Positions 47,342 to 58,190 of a DNA stretch of 64,000 nt are shown piece after piece (position 1 is the stretch's first letter; the number at the start of each line of letters is the position of its first letter). A model generated the notes under the pieces. That model did no database searches. It was not told where the DNA came from and saw only the letters and a list, made by a program, of their open reading frames with translations. Position numbers and translations under genes: made by a program. The DNA comes from Pisolithus tinctorius (Eukaryota > Basidiomycota > Agaricomycetes > Boletales > Pisolithaceae). Location: contig JANFAH010000001.1 of NCBI GenBank assembly GCA_024663395.1, positions 930,001-994,000 on the forward strand. Reading direction: 5' to 3'.

Positions 47342-47778
47342 AGTTTTTGTTAACTTCGCTGAGAGGATGGAAGGGTGGGAGACGCGATCGCGTATGCTCT
47401 TGTTGCCCCACGGACCCCCAATGCCCTAGCCCCCTTTGACACCTGACTCATGCCCTTCAATTCTGGAATTAATACTTCCCTATTTGGAAACACCATCCAT
47501 CTGTCATGCTGTCTTTGGATCTAGAGATGTCTCCGCTGAGATCTAACTTGCATCGCCACCCCCTAATGTGATATCAGTGCGCTTACTCAGTTTCTGATTC
47601 TATTTGACTCATTTTGTGATATTTTGACTATCCTTGACTCGTTCATTGCCAATACTTACCAATCTTCTTTGCTTGCTTACTTTTCATTTCTCACTTACTC
47701 ATCATGATTACTCAGTCCTTACTCATTACTTACCAAGTGTTTGTGCCTTGTTTGTCACAAGCTGTGCTCCCCCCATAG

Positions 47779-47786
47779 TATATAAA
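47779..47786 (+). promoter_or_regulatory. TATA box of the solo LTR
   Basis: TATATAAA is followed by CCCCC and the R-like region. The same box is found at 59684-59691 and 60486-60493 in the other LTR copies. It would drive plus-strand transcription towards 48 kb. Confidence 0.65.
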
Positions 47787-48285
47787 CCCCCATGTACTTA
47801 GCTACCCACAATCAATCAGAATCAATCAGAATCAATCAATCAAGAAGCAATCCAGAAGTCAGCTCAGCTCAGCATATCTCGTCGTCGACAGTTGAGGCTC
47901 ATTCGGAAGAGTCTATCTGTCTTCATTTATATCATTGGTAGTTGAGGCTCCATCAAGGGTCTATCTACCTCTATTCATCATCAGCAGTATCATCAGTGCT
48001 TAGTCAGCAACCTCTTGAGCACATCCTATCGAAATCCATTTACTCCCAAGTCCTTTCAGCTGAACACCCCTGCTCTGTTCAGCATCCCCTCCTCAGACAT
48101 CATCCATTCATCTACTCCTGCGTAACTCGTCGACGACTTGCGCTAGGAGCACCTGCCATTGAAACTCCCCCCCATTTAGGTTTTCTGCACTCCAGGTTCC
48201 GTGGAGGCACACCACCACTCGCTCTACTTTTGTCTTTTGTGTTGGTTTTGGTTGGTTCCCACTGCCTTTCCACACTTTGACTCAC

Positions 48286-48848
48286 ACCGCGACGCAAAGC
48301 CAACGGCGGTATGCCTGGGACTCGAAGTCAACAGGTGGTGGAAAGCGTGACACGAAGTCAGCAGGGGGTGTCAGTCCAAGGGGATTTTGACCAGATGACA
48401 AACCTCTGGAAGGGAAAAACTACACAGAAAATTTGTCAGATCACCACATACAGCCAAGTAGGATCCTACTTACCAGAGCACAAGTCTTGAGCAGTTAAAA
48501 ACAAAAGTCGCTATCAACATCACAGTGAGCAGGAACCCCATCATCAAGATGTCACACATACCGAGCAGAACGAGTCTCAAAGAATTAAATGGTGCAGATC
48601 TTGATGCAGATAAAGCGTCAATAGCAGTGAAGGGGGATGGGAACATTCCTTGCCTGGCAGTGGGAGTGTCAGTGAATAACACGTTGCTATCAACAAAAAA
48701 AAAGGCAGTGAGCACAAAGCGTGAGATTAAAGTTCAGTCACAGGCAACATTCCGAATCATCGAATTGATTCAGCCTGCTTTACGACATGGTACATACTCG
48801 TACTAAACAAATTTGGACAGAAAAAAAAAGGATATGCGGCAGAGGATG
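48286..48848. other. Short gap between solo LTR and the next minus-strand gene
   Basis: Contains a plus-strand 93-codon frame (48525-48806) and a hydrophobic minus-strand frame (48470-48715). Neither has a motif or a partner. Short GAAGTCAACAGG/GAAGTCAGCAGG repeats (48330-48370) resemble those at 61.91-61.98 kb. Confidence 0.4.
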
Positions 48849-50652
48849 TCAGACAAAGGTAAAAATGCGGGGGAGGGATGGTTGACGCCCAAGATAATCA
48901 AATGCAGTTTGGATGTAGAATTCGCAAGCCAAGATGAAGGCTTCGTATGCTGCTTGGTTGCCAGAGCCATCCAGTTCGATTGGGGACTTCAAACGAAAGG
49001 GCGCTCCTGGCCATGCAGATAGCAACTGACAGAACTTGTTCAGATATGGCGATGCCACCTCCATCTCACTAGCAGTCAACCCCAAATCACGTGGCTCCCG
49101 AGGAAGAGGTGCCGACCAACTTGAAAGACCACATCCACCAGGGAAGATAGACCAAAGAAGTGATTGGCACGTATACTTATCTAGGCTATCGGGCCAAAGC
49201 TGCGGGACAAGGGCCTGATCGAGTGTGCGAAGTTCATAGCGGAAGTTGAGTTCGTAGAGTTCCCATAGAAGGGAACATGTGAAATGAAGGGGTGGGTCTG
49301 AAAGGCTCGAAGCCTGGACCTGTGCAAGATAAGTATGAAGAACAGATCTAAATAGGATGAAATACGAACCTGCATTCCCCTCCACTCAATCTCTTCCGAC
49401 GTACAAACAGGATCATCATGAGCTGCTTGAATGATGTCCCCCAAAATCGCCTGAACCACCAACTTTGTGGATGCACTCTGGGTGCCAGAGGGCAAGCGCT
49501 CTGTGTCAGTACCATTGAGGAAGTCCCTCCACATCTGAGGGGAAGGGCTCTTCTGCAGAGACCAAATGTCAACTCGATTCATCCAAGCCGGGCGAGCAGA
49601 GAGCCAATTCAACATGTACGTCTTCTTTCGTTCAGGGGTGGTCACATTGACCAACAGCATGGGCTTCGGAAAGCGATAACCAGGGTCCACAATGCCTGAC
49701 TTGACTCTGGACATATCCTTTGAAGCTTTCCTCCAAGCCAATGCAAACAGGCTGTGGGGCTTGGGAATTTCTGGGAGATCAGGCTCTTCCCACCTCGCCG
49801 AGTCCCCACCACCTGATTGTTTGGGGTGCGAAGCTACAAGTTGGTCAGGAATGAGCAGAAAGAAAATTAGGGTACATACCTCTGGAGGGGCCTGCAGTCG
49901 CTTGTTCCCTGGCAGCCCTTGTCTGCTTTTTCGTTGATTGCTTCCCAGTGCTTGAAGATGGGTTCGACGAGGATGTGGCAAATGATTCTTGCAGGGGCTC
50001 TGGTTGCACTGCGAATGTACCCTCATAGTCCCTGCGAGTGTGAATGTGGCGCAGGAGACTGCCAGCACCATGGTAGATCGATGGGAATGGCTTAGCTACC
50101 CCCTTTTTGGAATACATAGCTTTCACTATGTCTTCAGGGCATGTCAATCTCACAGGCTCCTTGATATTCATATCAGGGGAGATGTACGCCTTGGTACACA
50201 CGAGCCAGACTGGCACCCCAGCGAAATACAGTGCTTTGCAAGTGGCAGTATCCTTCGTGAAGCACCCCATCCAGGTGGGGTTTGCACGTACAGGTTTTGA
50301 GCAGGGAGACAAAAGAAGCGGGTAGAGGATCTCAATGTATTCGAGCAAAGCGTAAATGTCAAGCAGCTTGCGCTGAAGCTGGGCAACAAAAATGACGAGG
50401 TCTCGGAATAAAAGGGGGTGATGCTGCAAGCACAAAACCTCATGTTGAACCAACTGCACTAGTTGGGTCATAAGGTCTTGACCCACAGGTCGATTGCGGA
50501 GGGGGTGGTGGTGGCTGTGCAGTTGCTGAAGTAGCTCTTCAAAGGCCTTGACCTTTGTCTCTTCAAGTGTTCCCACCGGATACACAGAGCCAAGTGGAAG
50601 GACGAAATCTGCGGATGTCGGAGTGAACCAAGCAATATTGAGAGTAGGGACC
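48849..50652 (-). pseudogene. 3' part of an uncharacterised Agaricomycete gene, split by LTR insertion
   Basis: Minus-strand exons are 50652-49880, 49833-49370 and 49319-48849; introns of 46 nt (GTATGT..TTGTAG) and 50 nt (GTTCGT..GCACAG) keep the frame. The protein contains PLLFRDLVIFVAQLQRKL, PTWMGCFTKDTATC, a Ser/Gln-rich linker, and TTPERKKTYMLNWLSARPAW followed by SPQMWRDFLNG. I recall this last pattern from abundant hypothetical proteins of mushrooms, often near transposons, but know no function. The open frame reaches the LTR edge, and the ATG at 50660 lies inside the LTR, so it is not the true start. The real upstream part lies at 61019-61368 and beyond, in the same frame. Confidence 0.6.
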
Positions 50653-50654
50653 AT
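50650..50654. other. Target-site duplication of the second LTR, left copy (ACCAT)
   Basis: ACCAT precedes TGTCACACACC. The right copy at 61016-61020 is ACCGT. The one difference is CG to CA, the same kind of change that dominates LTR divergence here. Confidence 0.55.
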
Positions 50655-51060
50655 TGTCACACACCAAAGGTGTTGTGGACATGGTTACAGCTGACTCTGC
50701 CTAACTTGTTGATGAGTTGCGCACAATGCCCAAGCATGCAGATGAAGACTAAAGGCCTCATGCGTAGAAAGACTGTTGGACATGAACAGTCATCCTTCGC
50801 ACAAGATCGAGTCGTCAGTGCTAAAGAGAAAAGAGGAAGCGAGTTAAGCGTGCATTAAAGGTTTTTAGCGCCCGTGTATGGCATTCCGGTTTTCGTCGTG
50901 TCTCCGCCGTTTCCAAAGATATCAACTCGGTTCGCATGCTCGCTTAAAGTGCTCAGCCCCACGATTCTTCCTTCCAAATTTGGAGAGGATCCTCGCACCC
51001 TGCACGTTTCTACAGCACTCCATCCATCAGATGCTCATTTCGCAAAGTCCATCAATCATG

Positions 51061-51634
51061 TGTCATGACCGTGCCCAGATCACCCCAGACCGGCTCTACC
51101 CCGGTCTCGACCGGTCCTGTCCAACCCTTGCCCCAGTCCCGGCCTTGATCCTTCAACCCAGAAACGTGTTAGCTTGCGAGGCACTGCAAGGCAGTGCCCA
51201 GTCAAGTTGTCCCCTCAGTTAGTACCGGGCCGGCGTAACACCCGGCCCAGCCACATGTCCTGCCCTGGTTCCCGGTAATCCCTTGTTCATACTCTTTGCT
51301 TGATAAGATTCTTTGTAACACTACTTACCAATCATCGCTGTACCGGCGCAGACCAGTCTCCGGTGCTACGTTACACTTAGGTTACTTCTAGTATTTAAGC
51401 CGTAGGATATTCTGTTTAGCCTCAGTCTGAAATCAACTTAGTTCCCATCTTAACCCGGTCTCCCTGTTCATCTGTCTTCTGCTTCTCGACCGGACTACGG
51501 CCCACGCAAGGGAATAGCGCTGCGTCTTCAGTCGCTAAGTCCAATAGTCCAAACCTCTTGATATCTCGTACTATCCTCTGACCCCTGACCGGACTCCGGA
51601 CCGGCCTTGGACTGGCGAAGACCCGGACTTAACA
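51061..51634 (+). repeat. Left LTR of the Ty3/gypsy element
   Basis: 574 bp, starting TGTCATGACC and ending GGACTTAACA. It carries a TATA-like TATTTAAG (about 51392). Nine single-base differences separate it from the right LTR. I could not recognise a tRNA-complementary primer site right after it (GTATTTCAGACTC). Confidence 0.93.
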
Positions 51635-51702
51635 GTATTTCAGACTCACACTTGTGTGGGTCAAACATCCTTCTACTCAATCCTCAGCATCACACCCTCG
51701 GC

Positions 51703-53085
51703 ATGCCTACCCAAACCAGAACCCAAGCGGCACGGGCACGTGCTACCACCAACCCAGATTCCGCTTCAGCAGTTGACTTGCGCCGCGCCGCTGCCCTGGT
51801 GTCCTTAGGGACAGCCAGAAGGTCGCCCGGTGAAGTCAACAACTTCAGGGGCTTCTCAGCCCGTAGATCCACTACCCCCATCCCTAACCGACCTCTCGCA
51901 CCCACTAATGATCCGGATGATGAACCGGACCCGGACGAACCAGATGACTTCAATCCCGGTGGTAATGACCCCGGTGGTGAAGGTCCTGGCGACGACGGGC
52001 CGGGAGATGACCCGGACAATGACGATGAAGAACCCCTCCCAGAAGATGATGTCGAGCCTGGTGTAACCGTGCTCGATAATCTTGCCAAAGCCATAGAGCT
52101 CCTCGCACGTAATGCTCGCACCGGCTCTGAATCATCCTCCAGAACCAAGCTGCACGAACCGGACACCTTCGATGGGATGGACCCAAAGAAGCTGCGCACA
52201 TTCCTTATCCAGTGCGAACTCAACTTCCGAGACCGGCCCCGGGCCTTTCGAAGTGATCAAGCCAAGGTCACTTTCGCGCAGTCATTCCTGAAAGGGATGG
52301 CTCTCGAGTGGTTCGAACCGGACCTACTTGGGACTGAAGACCCGGAGGACCGGCCCTACTGGATGGACTCTTGGAAGGAGTTCATCATAGAACTTCAAAC
52401 TACTTTCGAACCTCACGACCCGGTAGCTGACGCTGAAAGCCAGCTAGACCACCTCCAGATGAAAGATAATCACTGGGTCAACAAGTATGTGGTCGAGTTC
52501 AACCGGCTTGCCTCACAAGTCCGGGGATACGGTGATGGCGCCCTGCGCCACTTCTTTTACACCGGTCTCCCCGACCGTATCAAAGATGAGGTCTGCCGGG
52601 TCGGCAAACCAAGAACCCTTCACGAGCTTCGCCACCTAGCGCAGGAGATTGACGCGCGCTACTGGGAACGCAAGGAGGAGGTTCAGCGGTCTAGTAAACA
52701 CCAGGGGTCGTCCTCTGGTAACATGTCTACTCCCAACCCCGGCCACAACAGTCAGTCTAAGCCCGGTCAAGAGAGGTCCAAGACCGGCAATAACTCCGGA
52801 AATAGCAACTCCGGTAACCAAACTCAGTCCAAACCCGCCTCGACCGGTCAGACCGGCTCTAACACGTCCAAGCCGGACTCAAACAAACTGGGCAAGGACG
52901 GCAAGTTGACACCGGAGGAGCGCAAACGCCGTAGAGACAACAACCTTTGCATGTTCTGTGGGGGAACCGGACATTTTGCTGACAAGTGCCCCAAGAAAGC
53001 CGGGAAAGCCAAAGCCCGCGCTGCGGCCACCTCTGAGGCAGCACCGGCCTCAACCTCGGGCTCTGCCCCCGAGGCAAAAAAATAG
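51703..53085 (+). CDS. gag: Gag polyprotein of the Ty3/gypsy element
   Basis: 460 codons from the ATG at 51703, the first good start after the LTR. The frame is open further back into the LTR, but that part would not be in the mRNA leader as coding. An acidic Pro/Asp-rich N-terminal section (about residues 60-130) precedes the retrotransposon gag core (DPKKLRTFLIQCELNFRDRP, KGMALEWFEPDLL, HFFYTGLPDRIKDEV). A polar Gly/Ser/Asn linker and one CCHC zinc knuckle (CMFCGGTGHFADKC, about residues 413-426) follow. It ends in seven A residues and TAG. The role is capsid assembly and RNA packaging. Confidence 0.93.
   Translation: MPTQTRTQAARARATTNPDSASAVDLRRAAALVSLGTARRSPGEVNNFRGFSARRSTTPIPNRPLAPTNDPDDEPDPDEPDDFNPGGNDPGGEGPGDDGPGDDPDNDDEEPLPEDDVEPGVTVLDNLAKAIELLARNARTGSESSSRTKLHEPDTFDGMDPKKLRTFLIQCELNFRDRPRAFRSDQAKVTFAQSFLKGMALEWFEPDLLGTEDPEDRPYWMDSWKEFIIELQTTFEPHDPVADAESQLDHLQMKDNHWVNKYVVEFNRLASQVRGYGDGALRHFFYTGLPDRIKDEVCRVGKPRTLHELRHLAQEIDARYWERKEEVQRSSKHQGSSSGNMSTPNPGHNSQSKPGQERSKTGNNSGNSNSGNQTQSKPASTGQTGSNTSKPDSNKLGKDGKLTPEERKRRRDNNLCMFCGGTGHFADKCPKKAGKAKARAAATSEAAPASTSGSAPEAKK
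53076..53082 (+). promoter_or_regulatory. Slippery heptamer A AAA AAA at the gag stop
   Basis: In the gag frame the end reads GCA AAA AAA TAG. A -1 slip on the A run continues as ATA GGT AGC AGC in exactly the pol frame, which is open from here to the protease. This fits programmed -1 frameshifting to make Gag-Pol. I did not identify a downstream pseudoknot by eye. Confidence 0.7.
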
Positions 53086-56000
53086 GTAGCAGCTCTCAGG
53101 ACTCCGCACAGACTGAGAGCTGCGTTGACTCCGGCTGTGCACCCTCGGAGGCCCGCCTCAACGCGTCCGCTCTTTCTAATCCAAACTCGTTAACCCCCCA
53201 TGTTTCTATCGTCAGTCATGAGTTACCCCGGTTTCATACACTAGTGGACTCCGGTTCCACACATAGCTTCATAGATAAAGACTTTGTTAATCAACACTCT
53301 TTTGCCCCTTATCCCGTGTCCCCTATTCAACTCCGGCTCTTTGATGGGTCATCAAGTTTCGTCATCACTCAAGCAGTAGATCTTTCGGTTCAATTCGCAA
53401 CCGGCGATGTCACCCCGGTAACCCTGTTTCTAGCCCCGTTGGATTCCGAATGTAAGATAGTCCTTGGACATGACTGGCTCACCCGCTACAATCCGTCGAT
53501 TGATTGGGTACTGAGCAGTCTAACTTTCCGGACATCTACAGGAGGAATGCCAACCCCGTCGACACCCCCTGCCACACTGGTCTTAACCGGTCTTCCCAAA
53601 CCCGGTCTACCTGACCAACCCAACCCCGGCCCTGTGCCATCTGTACCATCCGTCGACTCACCGGTTCGCACCCCCCTGAAAGCTCCCCCTATCGCCCTGA
53701 TCAACGCAGCTGCGTATGTACGCGCTTGCAAACTAGAGGGATCTACCCAATTCCAACTTCATCTACGCCCATTGGACCCGGTCCTGGCCCGGTCTACTTC
53801 TACCGGTCCTCCACCAGACCTGGCCGGTGTACCAAAGGACTACCATGACTTTGCTGACGTCTTTAGCAAAGCCAAGGCCTCTACTCTCCCCCCACATCGG
53901 GAGTACGACCTTAAGATCGAATTGGAAGAGGGTACTACACCACCCGTAGGAACCATCTACTCGCTATCCCCAGTCGAGCTGCAAGCTCTCTGGGCGTTCA
54001 TCGACGAAAACCTGACTACCAGTTTCATCCGGCCCACCTCTTCCCCCTACGCTGCACCAGTCCTCTTCATAAAGAAGAAGGACGGTTCACTCCGGTTATG
54101 TGTTGACTTCCGGGGCCTTAACAAACTCACCAAGAAAGACCGGTATCCCCTACCACTAATATCTGACCTACTCGACTCCCCTAGCCGCGCCAAAATCTAC
54201 ACTAAGATCGACTTAAGGCACGCATACCACCTCGTCCGGATTGCACCCGGGGATGAATGGAAAACTGCCTTCAGAACGCGCTATGGGTCTTATGAGTGGT
54301 TGGTGATGCCTTTTGGTCTTACCAATGCCCCGGCCACCTTCCAGCGGTTCGTCAATTCAATCTTTGCAGATATGCTAGATGTCTGCGTCGTCGTCTACCT
54401 TGACGACATTTTAATCTACTCCGGAGATGAGTCATCGCACAAGCAGCACGTCCGGGAGGTTCTTCACCAGCTCCGGTTGCATGGCCTGTATGCCAAACCG
54501 GAGAAGTGCGAATTCCACTCGGACTCTGTGGAATACTTGGGTTACCACTTGTCCCCGGCCGGCCTTACCATGTCTTCAGAGAAAGTCAAAGCTATCTGCG
54601 ACTGGCCTGAACCCCGGAAGGTAAAGGACATTCAGTCCTTCCTGGGTTTCGCCAATTTCTATCGCCGGTTCATTTTTAACTACTCGGACGTAGTGGTACC
54701 TCTAACCCGGTTGACACGCAAAGGTGCTCCCTGGAACTTTTCTGAGGAGTGCCACCGGTCTTTCAATAAACTCAAGCAGGCCTTCACTTCTGCCCCGGTC
54801 CTAACTCACTTTTCCCTGGAAGCTCCTATTACCGTCGAGACTGATGCTTCTGACTACGCCATAGCCGGTATTCTGTCCATCACCAGTGGTGATGGTCAAA
54901 TCTGGCCGGTTGCATTCTACTCTCGCACCTTAACAGCCCCGGAGCTAAACTATGACACCCATGATAAGGAATTACTCGCGATCTTCGAGGCATTCCGGAC
55001 ATGGCGGCATTACTTAGAAGGCTCTGCAGTACCGGTTGACGTTGTCACCGATCACAAGAACCTGGAGTACTTCTCCACTTCAAAGGTATTAACCTGGCAC
55101 CAGGCGCGCTGGTCTGAGTTCTTGTCCCAGTTCAATATGGTTATCCGGTTCAGACCCGGTAAACTCGGTGCTAAGCCTGACGCCCTAACTAGACGATGGG
55201 ACGTCTACCCCAAAGAGGGGGATAGCGACTATGCCCGGGTCAACCCACAGAATCTCAGACCGGTCTTCACGCAGGAACAGCTAGCCACCTCCCTGCGCGC
55301 CACCTACCTTGAATACCCGGTCCTACGTGCTGTTGCACTGATGGACGTGGAGAAGCTACATAATGATATTCTCTCAGCCCTACCCTCAGACCCGGTCGCC
55401 CAAGTCCGGTTCTCAGACACATCAGATTCCCGGTGGTCAGTTGATGACACCGGCTTCCTCCGCCTGGATGGAAGAATCTATGTACCGGACTCGAACGACC
55501 TTCGCCTCCGTGTCTTGAGGTTTAAACATGATCACCCTTTATCCGGCCACTTCGGCCAGAACAGAACCTTAGAGCTCATTCAGCACGAGTACACCTGGCC
55601 CGGCCTAAGGACATTCGTCAAAGACTATGTCCGGTCTTGTACTACCTGCGCCCGGGCCAAGGTACCCCGCCACTGGCCTTATGGCCTACTCAAACAACTC
55701 CCAGTGCCAGAGAAGCCGTGGAATTCCATCTCGATGGATTTCATAGAGCAACTCCCGGCCTCAACTGGCTTCACCGCCATCCTCGTCGTGGTCGACCGGC
55801 TCTCAAAGCAAGCCATCTTCATACCTACTCACGACACCATCACAGCCCCTGAGCTCGCCAAACTCTTCCTCATGCACGTGTTCTCTAAGCACGGTGTACC
55901 GGCTCACGTAACCTCAGACCGGGGATCAGAGTTCGTATCTCACTTCTTCCGGTCTCTAGGTAAAGCTCTAGACATGCGTCTACATTTCACCTCCGGGTAT

Positions 56001-56810
56001 CACCCAGAGGGGGATGGTCAGACAGAGCGCACCAACCAGACCCTCGAACAATATCTCCGGGTCTACTGTAACTACCAACAGGATAACTGGGCCGAGTTAC
56101 TACCGCTAGCTGAGTTTGCTTACAATAATGCACCCAGCGCTACGACCGGGGTATCACCCTTCTTCGCGAATAAGGGTTACCACCCTAATATCTCGGTCTT
56201 CCCTGAGCGCGATCTCACGTCCAACTGGGCTCGCGATTACGCAGTCGACTTAGATTCACTGCATCAGTACCTACGTGAAGAAATGACTCTCGCCCAGCAA
56301 TGCTACCAAGGACCGGCAGATGCCAGGCGCATGCCGGCCCCGGACTTCAAAGTGGGCGACAATGTCTATGTAAAAGCCAAGTACTTCCGGTCGACCCGGC
56401 CCTCCAAGAAACTGAGCGAGAAGAACCTTGGGCCCTATCCCATAATAGCCCAGGCCGGCTCTCACTCATTCACCCTGCGTCTACCAGACTCTATGCGCGC
56501 TGTACACCTGGTCTTCCACGTATCCCAGCTTGAACCGGCCATCCCAAATACCATACCCAACCGGTCTCAACCTCCACCCCCACCAGTAGATGTCGACGGC
56601 GACTTAGAATTCGAAGTAGCAGAGATACTCGATTCGAAGGTCGACCAGCGCAGAAAGTGTTGGTTGCAGTACCTGGTCCGGTGGACCGGTTACGAAGGAA
56701 CTGACGAAGAGACTACCTGGGTATTAGCAACAGAGCTGGACAACGCGTCCGAACTCGTCCAAGAATATCATGACCGGTACCCAGACAAACCCAGTCCTTT
56801 CAAGAAATAG
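53083..56810 (+). CDS. pol: Pol polyprotein: protease, reverse transcriptase, RNase H, integrase, chromodomain
   Basis: The pol frame (-1 to gag) is open from the gag stop; the region with its own recognisable domains starts at 53244. Counted from 53244: aspartic protease DSGSTHSF (residues 2-9), reverse transcriptase with KKDGSLRLCVDFRGLNK (about 275) and catalytic YLDDILIYS (about 384), and RNase H with ETDASDYAIAGIL (about 531). The integrase has an HHCC zinc finger (HDHPLSGHFG, CTTCARAK, about 760-800) and D,D,E core residues in SMDFIEQLP, TSDRGSEF and GQTERTNQ (about 829, 889, 926). A chromodomain lies at about 1120-1185 (EVAEILDSK, YLVRWTGYE, TTWV). Length and order match chromoviruses of fungi; the chromodomain is expected to direct integration to marked chromatin. 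No disabling mutation is seen. Confidence 0.95.
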
Positions 56811-56995
56811 CCTAGAACCGGTCTCAAGTTTCCTTTCCTCTTTATCTGTTTCTCCTATCTCGTAGTTACTATGTCTTGATTTCCTTTACTTTTCCCTTAT
56901 TTGCTTTCTTTCATACTTTAGAACCGGAACCGGGCATTGGCATTCGCAACTATACACGTACAAGAAAAGAAAAACGGTACACTACGCGCGCGACC

Positions 56996-58059
56996 TCAGA
57001 CTTGGGACCCAGCGGAACCGGCACCGGCCTGATCACCTGACTCAGACCGGGACCGGCTCTCCTCTTCTTCCTCCCTCAGCCCAGCCAGCTCTTCGTCGAG
57101 CCCCTCGGCGTCCCGGTCCTCCTCGTCAGTGGTGTCCCGGTCAGACGGCACATCCGGCGCCAAGAACTCGAAGTGTTCTTCAACGTAGGTCTCGTAGGAC
57201 CGGGCGAACCGGTAAAAGTTCCTCGAGACCTCCCTCTGGGCCACCGTTAGGCCGACCACATTGTCAGCCACACGCTCCACCGCCTTGATCAGGCGCTCCA
57301 TCTGGTCGCCGGTGACAGGACTGGCCCCGGCCTCAGCACCGGTCTTCTTCGTCGAAGGCCCCTCCTCCACGTCGTCCTCCTCGTCACCTGCACCCTCGAG
57401 CACCTTAGCAGATGGGCACCGCGACCTCTTCTTCTTCTCGCCGGCGCGTGGGGACGTCACGTCAGCCTTCCTCTTACCCTTGTCAGCACCCGGGCCAGTT
57501 CCCTGACCGGTCTCACCCTCAACCGGCCACCGGCAGCGCTCCTTGAGCTCGTTGCACCGGTTACACGCCAGGCGCCTCTTCTTACTGTCGGTGCTGCGCA
57601 GACAGGTCGTGTTGGTCTGGGCGCAGTGAAGGCAGCTGGTGGAGTGTTAGTTATCAACACCGGTGGTAGTCATCACAGTACTCACCGAGGGTCCATCACC
57701 TCGACATTTGAACCGGCCCCGGCCGAACTACCCACCAGGGCGTCTGCCCGCCGGCTCTCCTCCGCCTTTCTGGCTTCTTCAGCCTTGCGTGCAGCCTCTA
57801 CTCTCTGCGCCTCAGCCTCTGCGCGTACCCTCTCCTCTTCGAGCCGGGCTTGCTCCTGCCTCTCAGCCTCCAACCGGGCTTCTTCAGCCAGCCGGGCTTC
57901 CTCCTGCGCCCTAGCTTTGCGCCTCTTGCGCTCAGCCAGTTTTCCCCGGATGGCCTCGTTGTCATCGTCGCTGCCTACCTGCAGCTCTGCGCTCGCCGCC
58001 CGGGTAAAGTCGGGCAGTATATCTTGGTCGTATGGTGTCCTGGACCAGCGAATAGACAT
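56996..58059 (-). CDS. Antisense gene of the Ty3 element: zinc-cluster and coiled-coil protein
   Basis: Two minus-strand exons, 58059-57686 and 57635-56996, are joined by a 50-nt intron with GTGAGT, branch GATAACTAAC and CAG. They total 1014 nt, giving 337 residues and no stop. The N-terminal part (SIRWSRTPYDQDILPDFTRA) is followed by a long charged coiled coil (EEARLAEEARLEAERQEQAR). The splice then creates a cysteine cluster, CLHCAQTNTTCLR and ACNRCNELKERCRW, resembling a fungal binuclear zinc cluster. A basic region (GEKKKRSR), a helical part and an acidic tail follow. It lies between pol and the right LTR, opposite to the element genes. I recall similar cysteine-cluster hypothetical proteins from mushroom genomes. 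A regulator of the element or its host chromatin is a guess. Confidence 0.75.
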
Positions 58060-58175
58060 GTCGAGATGAAGAACCAAACCTGGGGTGGACTGGTCTTAAG
58101 TCCACCAGTTTTCAAGGTCAGACACAAAATTTTCGATCTCAGCATTGTCCTCATTGGAGCCTTGTGGGCTTGGCT

Positions 58176-58190
58176 CCAAGAGGGGGATAC
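58176..58190 (+). other. Polypurine tract of the Ty3 element
   Basis: AAGAGGGGGATAC abuts the right LTR, the expected place and composition for plus-strand priming. Confidence 0.75.

Larger units (their letters stand above)
46459..48285 (+). mobile_element. Solo LTR, 1,827 bp, of an unidentified LTR retroelement
   Basis: The sequence starts TGTCACACACC and ends TTTGACTCAC. It is flanked by a 5-bp duplication and has a second, interrupted copy at 50655-61015. Within it are a TATA box (47779-47786) followed by a region of CAATCAGAAT repeats, as expected of a U3/R boundary. Between the ends is no gag or pol, and the DNA on both sides (KDZ gene, unrelated DNA) is not element interior, so this is a solo LTR left by recombination. 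It sits directly upstream of the KDZ start codon and may have replaced its promoter. Confidence 0.7.

Noticed and set aside
46459..50654. 46.46-51.06 kb as one full LTR retrotransposon with the minus-strand gene as interior
   Set aside because: The interior gene is antisense, is not gag or pol, and continues in frame beyond the right-hand LTR block. Each LTR has its own flanking duplication (ACCGC; ACCAT/ACCGT). Two separate solo LTR insertions explain this better.
51690..52223. 177-codon minus-strand frame over gag
   Set aside because: It is the antisense shadow of the acidic, GC-rich gag N-terminus, with no intron signals or domain, unlike the antisense gene at 56996-58059.
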